From positions 1 through 25,865 of the IMG/VR virus record IMGVR_UViG_3300009422_000040: a stretch of 25,865 nucleotides of DNA; one strand, 5' to 3'. Shown here piece by piece: positions 20,715 through 25,865 of this stretch. A model generated the notes under the pieces. The model had not been told where the DNA came from. It ran no database searches and was given only the letters and a program-made list of their open reading frames with translations. Made by a program: the position numbers and the translations under genes. This stretch comes from a virus. How positions within the stretch are numbered: the first letter of the stretch is position 1; each line of letters opens with the position of its first letter.

Positions 20715-20727
20715 ATCAATCTTTCAA
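20700..20727 (-). promoter_or_regulatory. predicted promoter of the replication operon
   Basis: On the minus strand TTGAAA (20727-20722), 16 bases, then TACTAT (20705-20700). The replication gene ATG follows at 20672. An inverted repeat overlaps the -10, as in repressor-controlled early phage promoters. Confidence 0.6.
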
Positions 20728-20908
20728 TACCTACGGATGAAAATATTTACTTTGATATGTTTTTTATTCTTTTTGTCTCTGAAAATGGCTGAATATTGCA
20801 TGTTCAGATGTGCTGTACGAATTCACAGCTACTAAAAGTCATTTTAATATGTGTTAATGCGAGGAAGGAAAGGAATGTTAACTTTAATCATTACAAGGAG
20901 TGTTAAAA

Positions 20909-21334
20909 ATGGTTAGCCGAGACAGCAGGGCTGTATGGCTTAACCTAGTGCTGTCGCGACACGGTGTCGCAGACTACGGAAGGGCAAGCGCTATAGCTAA
21001 AAAATTAACGGTATCGAATGCAGTTGTCCAAGGATGGCTTGGCGGATCACTAAGTAAGGACTTAGAAGTCGCGCTTAGATTTGCCAACGAATATGGCTTC
21101 ACTATCGAAGAGTGGGTCACGTTAGAGTCGAAGCCGCCAGCAACTGACGATAGCTGGAAAGAGCACGTCCTAAAAGCCAAGCAGTTCGAGGACGATCACG
21201 GGGCGCTATCTGCGAAGCAATTCATGTTCATCATCGAGTTGATAGCGAACGATTCTGAAATTTATAAAAATAATAAAAGTCTATTAGCTGAGGTTATTGG
21301 AAGTAGCACAGCTATTACTGGGGGAAACGGTTGA
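20909..21334 (+). CDS. CI-like helix-turn-helix repressor without protease domain
   Basis: 141 aa from the ATG at 20909 (AAGGAG eight bases upstream); a GTG at 20900 would overlap that ribosome site. LNLVLSRHGVADYGRASAIA, KKLTVSNAVVQGWLGGSLSK, then DLEVALRFANEYGFTIEEWV is a CI-type HTH domain (recognition helix NAVVQGWLGG). There is no S24 autoprotease domain: the rest is a short polar helical part. Induction would therefore need something other than RecA-driven self-cleavage, for example an antirepressor. It is divergent from the replication operon and likely controls it. It could be a Cro-like or activator protein instead. Confidence 0.75.
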   Translation: MVSRDSRAVWLNLVLSRHGVADYGRASAIAKKLTVSNAVVQGWLGGSLSKDLEVALRFANEYGFTIEEWVTLESKPPATDDSWKEHVLKAKQFEDDHGALSAKQFMFIIELIANDSEIYKNNKSLLAEVIGSSTAITGGNG

Positions 21335-21775
21335 ATGGACAATGTAGAGCTTTTAGAAACATATAACGAGTGGGCGAACACGAATGGGGCAATCGTCAAT
21401 CGAGACGGTCCTTCTCTTGAACTGCCACGTCATACGTCTTCCGCCTCATTCGTGAGTAGGGCGCAGCTTTCATATTCGGGTGAAATTTTATGGGCTTGCG
21501 ATAACTTAGAAGCTAATACGTCTGAGTTAAAAACCAACCGCGATGACAACTGGACTTTAGTTGGAAAAAATATCCGCTGGTTTAAGGACAAGCTGCCTGA
21601 AGCTTTGGAGATAAATCTGCGTCAGATTCAGCAAGTCAAGGAGACCGGAAAGGCAGAGGCAGTCATTTATAAATCCGTCTATCGAGACAGATATTATTTG
21701 TGCCTAGCCGAGGGTTGGAACGGTGGTGTTTTCGTTGAGCAGGTAAGACAGTTCCTTCTTCCTCGATGTAAGTGA
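21335..21775 (+). CDS. unrecognised 146-aa protein behind the repressor
   Basis: It starts immediately after the repressor stop (TGAATG) with GGGGG about ten bases upstream. The N-terminal half is polar (NEWANTNGAIVNRDGPSLEL). The C-terminal half alternates helix and strand: NIRWFKDKLPEALEINLRQI, QVKETGKAEAVIYKSVYRDR, then GWNGGVFVEQVRQFLLPRCK. No HTH, nuclease or membrane motif is clear. Coupling to the repressor suggests a partner or modulator of it, which is an inference from position alone. Confidence 0.62.
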   Translation: MDNVELLETYNEWANTNGAIVNRDGPSLELPRHTSSASFVSRAQLSYSGEILWACDNLEANTSELKTNRDDNWTLVGKNIRWFKDKLPEALEINLRQIQQVKETGKAEAVIYKSVYRDRYYLCLAEGWNGGVFVEQVRQFLLPRCK

Positions 21776-21790
21776 AACGTATGAAAGCGT

Positions 21791-21823
21791 GATCTAAAGG
21801 TTAAGAAGTTTAACTTTTAGATC
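21791..21823. promoter_or_regulatory. 14-bp near-perfect inverted repeat (terminator or operator)
   Basis: GATCTAAAGGTTAA and TTAACTTTTAGATC pair over 14 positions (one G-U) around a five-base loop. It stands 15 bases after the stop of the repressor-linked gene. The following TATTTCACATTTT is only partly T-rich, so it may be a weak terminator separating the repressor and recombination transcripts, or a protein-binding site. Confidence 0.55.
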
Positions 21824-21840
21824 TATTTCACATTTTAAGG

Positions 21841-21869
21841 TTGTAAAACTCATTAGCAGATGATTTAAT
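21841..21869 (+). promoter_or_regulatory. predicted promoter of the recombination genes
   Basis: TTGTAA (21841-21846), exactly 17 bases, then TTTAAT (21864-21869), 24 bases before the annealing-protein ATG, which has AAGGAG seven bases upstream. Its -10 is the centre of a palindrome. Confidence 0.62.
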
Positions 21870-21876
21870 TCATCTG
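21857..21876. promoter_or_regulatory. palindrome CAGATGA-TTTAAT-TCATCTG centred on the -10
   Basis: A perfect 7-bp dyad whose six-base spacer is the -10 hexamer of the predicted promoter. A dimeric repressor bound here would block RNA polymerase directly. It differs in sequence from the inverted repeat at 20684, so another regulator may be involved. Confidence 0.55.
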
Positions 21877-21893
21877 TACTAAGGAGTATTTAC

Positions 21894-22559
21894 ATGGAAA
21901 AGTTATCTCGCGCCCACATCTGGGCAACCCTATCTAAAGTAAGCAGTAAAGATTTCTCAACTAAAAAGTTTGGAGAAATTACTTACGTCGACTGGATGTC
22001 GACACACGCCGTCATGATGTCTAAATTCCCGGAGTATCGCTGGGAGTTCTTACTAAACGCAGACGGCAGACCCGCTTTCTACTATCCAGACAGCACCGCA
22101 GAGGTTCGCTGTAAGATCACAATTGGTGAGCATGAAACGCTTACTACCCTCCCCGTTTATGGCTCCAGAAATAAGCCAATCCAAAACCCTAACGCAGACG
22201 ATGTGAACACAGCCAAGCAGCGCTGCCGCTGCAAGGCGTTAGCCGAGTTCGGTCTGTTCCAAGATTTATGGTCTGGAATGGAGTTTGCTGGTGAGACCGA
22301 CTCTGAAGCAGTAGCCACTCAAGCACCCACTGATGACCAAACGCCAACTGCTGCAACTAAAACAGCGGACGATATTTGGAGCGACAATCAGGCAACGATG
22401 ATGCTAGCTGTTGATGGAAGGGAAGCCAAAAAGCTTTACAGCAAGTTTGAGAACTCCTTAAAAAACCTTGGCATCAAAGACAGCAACGGCAACCGTTTAG
22501 ATGAATACCTTAAAGCGCTAAAAGCTAAGGCACAGGCTGCCAAAAAGGCACAGTCGTGA
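21894..22559 (+). CDS. DUF1071/Sak3-type single-strand annealing protein
   Basis: 221 aa. SRAHIWATLSKVSSKDFSTK followed by ITYVDWMSTHAVMMSKFPEY, a beta-rich YYPDSTAEVRCKITIGEHET and NTAKQRCRCKALAEFGL are the DUF1071 signature; this family is a Rad52-like phage recombinase group. The C-terminal 70 residues are linker plus a basic helix (LKALKAKAQAAKKAQS). It pairs complementary single strands after resection by the exonuclease coded next, whose GTG start overlaps its stop (GTGA). Together they form a Red-like pathway for phage recombination and concatemer formation. Confidence 0.85.
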   Translation: MEKLSRAHIWATLSKVSSKDFSTKKFGEITYVDWMSTHAVMMSKFPEYRWEFLLNADGRPAFYYPDSTAEVRCKITIGEHETLTTLPVYGSRNKPIQNPNADDVNTAKQRCRCKALAEFGLFQDLWSGMEFAGETDSEAVATQAPTDDQTPTAATKTADDIWSDNQATMMLAVDGREAKKLYSKFENSLKNLGIKDSNGNRLDEYLKALKAKAQAAKKAQS

Positions 22560-23605
22560 AGGCTCGTCTTTTTGAAATGGAGGATATACCAGCCCCTCAA
22601 GGCGGAGAGCTTTGGGCAGCTATCAGAGCAGAATCTATTAATTGCTCAACCTGCTTGGCTTGGGAAAGGGAACATCCTTACACGTCCCCAGAAAAGATAG
22701 TGCGCGAACAAGTCAGGGCGTTGGCTAAGGCTACAAGCGAGTTCGTAATGGTGCCAGCAATCCAGCACGGCAACGACAATGAGGCAGCAGCGCTAGCTTG
22801 CCTTGAGCGAGAGACAGGCTATCAGCTTTACGTTACAGGGAGTGTTCAGCACCCAGAATACAGTTGGCTGCGCGGGTCTCCTGACGGGTTGACCGGGCTG
22901 ATCGGCGGCGCTGAAGCTAAATGTCCTTTCTACGTCAAGACCCCCTACAGCGTTTTCGACGCAAACAAGAAAATGTATTTGTGGCAGTGCTTCGCCGTGA
23001 TGGAGGTATGCGACATCGAGTGGATGGATTTCATCTGCTACATAAACGATAACGTGTTTAAGATCGAGCGAGTCGAGCGCAGAACTGGCTTCCTTGAGGA
23101 GAAGGTGTCGGGTCAGTTTTTGCCGCAGCCAAGAGCGGGGAAGGTGAGACGTGTAGACCTTTGGCAGGCTTGGCACAATCAAATACACAATGAATTTCAA
23201 GACCCGGTTTTGAGAGAGCATCACTTAAAGCCTCTCAAAGACGCAACAATTTACGTTAACGACGATGAAGAATTAGACCGACTCGACGTGATCGCAAAAA
23301 GAATCGCCGTCCTCGAACACAGATCCTCAGATGATATCGACGCCATTTCTGAATTGAAAGCCGAGAGTGAAACCCTAAAGAAAAGTGTTTCTGCTCGGCA
23401 CGGAACCACCGTTACTAACGGATCAATAATGGTGCAAGTAATTAAAAAAACACCACCTCTAGATTTCAAGGCAGCTTTTGAATTCTTGGGTGGGGTCGAG
23501 AAAGTTTTGGAGAACGGCTCCGATATGGAGAGCTTCAGAAAAACAACAGGCACAACTCAGGTGTCTGTAAAACCCCATAAGGAAGATAAGAAAAATGTCG
23601 GATGA
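22556..23605 (+). CDS. YqaJ-type 5'-3' exonuclease
   Basis: 349 aa from a GTG sharing bases with the upstream stop; an ATG at 22577 is the alternative. The catalytic order is HGNDNEAAA (E76), WLRGSPDGL (D110) and AEAKCPF (E120, K122), followed by LWQCFAVMEV: the lambda exonuclease/YqaJ fold. The C-terminal 120 residues contain a coiled coil (LDRLDVIAKRIAVLEHRSSD, ELKAESETLKKSV) as in many phage members. It resects double-strand ends for the DUF1071 protein. The SSB-like gene overlaps its end by 11 bases. Active-site residues are complete. Confidence 0.88.
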   Translation: MKARLFEMEDIPAPQGGELWAAIRAESINCSTCLAWEREHPYTSPEKIVREQVRALAKATSEFVMVPAIQHGNDNEAAALACLERETGYQLYVTGSVQHPEYSWLRGSPDGLTGLIGGAEAKCPFYVKTPYSVFDANKKMYLWQCFAVMEVCDIEWMDFICYINDNVFKIERVERRTGFLEEKVSGQFLPQPRAGKVRRVDLWQAWHNQIHNEFQDPVLREHHLKPLKDATIYVNDDEELDRLDVIAKRIAVLEHRSSDDIDAISELKAESETLKKSVSARHGTTVTNGSIMVQVIKKTPPLDFKAAFEFLGGVEKVLENGSDMESFRKTTGTTQVSVKPHKEDKKNVG

Positions 23606-23873
23606 AAAAGAATTTGTAGACGGTTTATTTGTAAACGCTCCAAGGGAGGGCGCTCCTGACTTTGTGAAAGCAAAGATTTCAATAAAGCGTGTAGAGCTAG
23701 GCAAGTGGCTCCAGCAAAAAGAGGGAGAGTGGATCAATCTAGACGTGAAGGTTGCTAAGTCCGGTAAGTGGTACAGCGAAGTGGATAACTGGAAGCCGAA
23801 AGGTCAGTCCGATTCTGGTGGCGGAAACAAAGATGCGTTCGCTGACGTGTTTGAAGATGATTCTCCTTTTTAG
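23595..23873 (+). CDS. SSB-like protein with acidic DDSPF tail
   Basis: 92 aa. The body (DGLFVNAPREGAPDFVKAKI, then GKWLQQKEGEWINLDVKVAK, SGKWYSEVDNWKP) is a small beta-rich family coded beside phage recombinases. A Gly/Ser/Asp linker leads to a C-terminal ADVFEDDSPF, closely resembling the DDDIPF tip by which bacterial SSB recruits repair enzymes. Binding of single-stranded DNA is likely but not proven from sequence. AAGGAAG lies upstream inside the exonuclease end. It is probably the third member of the Red-like set. Confidence 0.75.
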   Translation: MSDEKEFVDGLFVNAPREGAPDFVKAKISIKRVELGKWLQQKEGEWINLDVKVAKSGKWYSEVDNWKPKGQSDSGGGNKDAFADVFEDDSPF

Positions 23874-23882
23874 GAAAGCTGC

Positions 23883-24272
23883 ATGGCATTGAAAATTACA
23901 AGAGCCGTCGATACCCGCCTTTATGGCGGTTTCGATTTGGACCCTACCGATCTTGAGGGAACTTTTGATCACCGGGTCTGGGTTAGAAAAGTAATTGATG
24001 GCTTCGACAACGAGCAAAGAGTTGTCGTTAATATTGAGGACTCAGACGGTATTACCGAGAAGGTCATATTAGTCGGAGAGACTCACAGCCTCAATGACAA
24101 GGTGGTTCTGACCCTCAGTGGGGTACAGAGCCATGTGGCTGATCAGCCCACTTATTGCCACTACTGCATGAGGGGTGACCTAGTTTCCAAAAGAGAAATC
24201 CCCCAAGCAAGATTTGGCATTGAAGCCCCCCGAGATTATTTAATTTTAAGACACGACGCGAGGAAGAAATGA
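23883..24272 (+). CDS. CsrA-like phage protein with an inserted CxxC loop
   Basis: 129 aa. The C-terminal half reads VILVGETHSLNDKVVLTLSG, a ~25-residue insert containing CHYC, then ARFGIEAPRDYLILRHDARK. The flanking pieces line up with CsrA (RVGE-T-x-x-I-x-D-x-V-x-V-T-V-L-G-V, then VRIG-V-x-AP-x-D-V-x-x-HRxE), an RNA-binding post-transcriptional regulator. The N-terminal 60 residues are an extra domain. The insert would lie between two core strands. Ribosome site AGGAAAG; ATGA overlap to the next gene. The resemblance is by eye and needs structural support; an OB- or zinc-ribbon-type protein is the alternative. Confidence 0.5.
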   Translation: MALKITRAVDTRLYGGFDLDPTDLEGTFDHRVWVRKVIDGFDNEQRVVVNIEDSDGITEKVILVGETHSLNDKVVLTLSGVQSHVADQPTYCHYCMRGDLVSKREIPQARFGIEAPRDYLILRHDARKK

Positions 24273-24562
24273 GCGAGACAGAACTAACCAACCAAGAACG
24301 ACAGATTGTCACTATCGGTGGCAATAACTTTTTTGTTGACGCGCTAACCGAGCAGCAGGTACAGCAGCTAAACACTGTGAACGACCTGTCAAAAGCGGTC
24401 AGTGCTCTTGCAAGCGCCGTGCTTGTGATCACAAATATCAAGAACATATCCGCCCTTGCGGCTATGGGTCTAGAGAACTTTACAGCCCAAACGGCTGAAG
24501 CCTTGTCTCAAAATGAGGAGGCGATAGTACCGGCGCAAGAGGAAGCCCCAGGAATCAACTAA
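24269..24562 (+). CDS. DUF6447-like small protein
   Basis: 97 aa. After a polar start, IVTIGGNNFFVDALTEQQVQ then QLNTVNDLSKAVSALASAVL resembles DUF6447, a small phage family with a short beta hairpin (TIGGxxFxxDxLTEQ) and a long helix. The helix SALASAVLVITNIKNISALA is fairly hydrophobic but lacks the length and flanks of a clear membrane segment. The C-terminus is acidic. It is coupled by ATGA to the CsrA-like gene and ends the recombination operon. Function unknown. Confidence 0.6.
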   Translation: MSETELTNQERQIVTIGGNNFFVDALTEQQVQQLNTVNDLSKAVSALASAVLVITNIKNISALAAMGLENFTAQTAEALSQNEEAIVPAQEEAPGIN

Positions 24563-24587
24563 TCTTGGCTCACCCCGAGAAGCCCCG

Positions 24588-24601
24588 GCGCACCTGTGCG
24601 C
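24588..24601. promoter_or_regulatory. GC-rich palindrome after the recombination operon
   Basis: GCGCAC-CT-GTGCGC is a perfect six-pair palindrome with two central bases, 25 bases after the operon's last stop. No T-tract follows, so an operator or rho-type end is as likely as a terminator. Confidence 0.35.
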
Positions 24602-24656
24602 TGAACATAGCCAGCCTGATCTACTGGTGGCAAGAACGGATCAACTTTGATACATT

Positions 24657-24685
24657 TTGGGTAGCGTCGAGACGCTTGCTCATAT
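24657..24685 (+). promoter_or_regulatory. weak promoter with palindrome before the integrase
   Basis: TTGGGT (24657-24662), 17 bases, TCATAT (24680-24685). The perfect palindrome GCGTC-GA-GACGC (24664-24675) lies in the spacer, where a bound regulator could block or twist the promoter. The -10 match is poor. Confidence 0.35.
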
Positions 24686-24698
24686 ACAGGGAAGTATT

Positions 24699-25631
24699 AT
24701 GAGGACGATGACACTAAATGAAGTAGTAGAAGACTACTTGGATGAGCCGACTAAAACCGGCAAAGATAAATCCGAAACAGCCCATAGGCGACTAGGTGAA
24801 ATGGTTGCGAATTGGGGTGAAGATAAGCCGATAACCGATATATCGGATAAGGATGTAAGGCTTTTCTTTAGGAGGCAAAAGAAGCGAGTAGATCCAAGAA
24901 GTGACCGAGTCATTTCTGGAGCAACCTATAATACATATGTTGTTTACTACAACGCCATGATGAATCATGCGCGAAAAGAGTTAAAGCAGATCCAGTATTT
25001 CCCGGAGGCAACATGCGTTGCCGAAGAGGAGAAAACAGACTTTTTAGAATATGAAGAGTTTGAGCGGTTACTGGAAGAGCTTGACCCTTTAAGGAGAGAC
25101 ATCGCTTCAATTTGTGTCCTCACCGGGTTGAGAAAAAGTAATGTAACAAACTTGAGGTGGAGTCAGGTTTCTAAGTGTGGAGAATTTATCCGCATCGATG
25201 GAAATGAAATGAAGAATGGAAGTCCTATAGAGGTTCCTTTGATAAACAAGTGTAGAGATATAATTTCCTACCGAAGAAAGTTTAACAAAGCGCTTTTAGA
25301 AAGATATCCGTACCTCAATAAGAAGTTAGAATATGTTTTTGTGCAGAAGTCTGGAGACGTAAAGTTAAACGGTCAGCCTCTTAAAGAAGTGTGCAACCGA
25401 ACTTGGAGGAACGCTGTTGAACGAGCAGGGTTACCCAAAGGTACGAGAGTGCATGGACTGAGGCATACCTTTGCGACTTGGCATCGAAGGGCAGGAACTG
25501 ATGACAGACAGGTAAGAAAATTAGCTGGCTGGAACTCAGCGAAATCCATAGAAAGATATTCGCACATTTTAGCACCAGAGCTTATTGAAGCTGCCGGTAA
25601 TTTAGAAAATATTATTGGAAAAGGACCGTAG
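24699..25631 (+). CDS. int: tyrosine integrase
   Basis: 310 aa from the ATG at 24699 (AGGGA upstream); the frame is open to 24657 but the extra 14 residues lie over the promoter-like sequence. The N-terminal SAM-like core-binding domain (ITDISDKDVRLFFRRQKKRV) precedes the catalytic domain: R145 in LTGLRKSNVT, K172, HGLRH (H252, R255), W278 and Y287 in SIERYSHI. It inserts the phage at the tRNA-Gly gene 175 bases away. There is no obvious large arm-binding domain, so the N-terminal ~15 residues may contact arm sites. All catalytic residues are present. Confidence 0.92.
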   Translation: MRTMTLNEVVEDYLDEPTKTGKDKSETAHRRLGEMVANWGEDKPITDISDKDVRLFFRRQKKRVDPRSDRVISGATYNTYVVYYNAMMNHARKELKQIQYFPEATCVAEEEKTDFLEYEEFERLLEELDPLRRDIASICVLTGLRKSNVTNLRWSQVSKCGEFIRIDGNEMKNGSPIEVPLINKCRDIISYRRKFNKALLERYPYLNKKLEYVFVQKSGDVKLNGQPLKEVCNRTWRNAVERAGLPKGTRVHGLRHTFATWHRRAGTDDRQVRKLAGWNSAKSIERYSHILAPELIEAAGNLENIIGKGP

Positions 25632-25652
25632 CGAAAGTTACAAAACTAGAGG

Positions 25653-25767
25653 GTTGTCGGAGCTTGATCGGAACACCACCTGAAATCCCGGTGGTAGTCG
25701 CGGAGCGAACACAACCTATTGGAGTTTCGACCACAACCGGAACAACCAGAACCTTTGTACGGTTGTG
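25653..25767. repeat. candidate integrase arm-type sites (five ACAACC repeats)
   Basis: CACAACC occurs at 25711-25717 and 25733-25739, AACAACC at 25741-25747, and the inverted forms GGTTGTC at 25653-25659 and GGTTGTG at 25761-25767. A perfect hairpin ACCACC/GGTGGT lies between (25676-25696). The cluster sits between the integrase stop and the tRNA end, where arm sites of tyrosine integrases are expected. Confidence 0.55.
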
Positions 25768-25806
25768 ACACACACGATTTTAAGTGCTTGATTTATAAGG
25801 TAAAAA

Positions 25807-25865
<59 letters not shown>

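Noticed and set aside
22793-23224. 143-aa open frame antisense to the exonuclease
   Set aside because: It overlaps catalytic regions of a clear YqaJ gene and has no recognisable motif.
25674-25696. Intrinsic terminator after the integrase
   Set aside because: ACCACC/GGTGGT forms a six-pair hairpin, but it has no T-tract on either strand.

Overview
The window is one end of a temperate tailed-phage genome, either an integrated prophage or the attP side of a phage contig. Its right edge carries the 3' part of a tRNA-Gly(GCC) gene whose T-arm and acceptor sequence look gammaproteobacterial. A tyrosine integrase gene lies just inside that tRNA, the usual arrangement for integration into the 3' end of a tRNA gene. 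No host housekeeping protein gene is visible, and the other attachment end is outside the window. Gene style (small overlapping genes, long-genome podovirus/siphovirus-type head genes) suggests a phage of a marine or environmental gammaproteobacterium; that host guess is inference.

Layout. (a) 1-10875, minus strand: packaging and head module. In transcription order it holds a coiled-coil/membrane-anchored small protein, small terminase, an HTH_17-like DNA-binding protein set among repeated G-tract/ATG elements, an unknown 181-aa protein, a run of four small basic proteins, a DUF5675 protein, a treble-clef/HNH-like protein, large terminase, portal, a small coiled-coil protein, scaffold and major capsid. 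A strong intrinsic terminator follows the capsid gene, then come three head-completion genes and a cut-off BppU-like gene. (b) 10998-16050, plus strand: an accessory operon of short, tightly overlapping genes, mostly unrecognised, with an ArdC-type anti-restriction metallopeptidase in the middle. It includes a duplicated leader sequence that joins two reading frames. (c) 15995-20672, minus strand: replication and recombination operon with a winged-helix replication protein, Toprim/RecA-fold primase-helicase, two small proteins, a Ref-like RecA-dependent nuclease, DUF3310, two PD-(D/E)XK nucleases and one unknown gene. (d) 20673-20908: divergent control region. (e) 20909-24562, plus strand: CI-like repressor, an unknown gene, then a Red-like recombination set (DUF1071 annealing protein, YqaJ exonuclease, SSB-like protein), a CsrA-like protein and a DUF6447-like protein. 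(f) 24563-25865: integrase, candidate arm-type sites and the tRNA.

How it works together (inference). The repressor at 20909 sits opposite the replication operon, whose predicted promoter carries an inverted repeat over its -10. A second palindrome is centred on the -10 of the promoter ahead of the recombination genes. These are natural operator candidates for lysogeny control. Replication (primase-helicase, SSB) and recombination (annealing protein plus exonuclease, Ref, PD-(D/E)XK enzymes) would make concatemers for the terminase pair. The 11-16 kb operon, carrying ArdC, is the most likely place for undescribed anti-defence or host-takeover functions.
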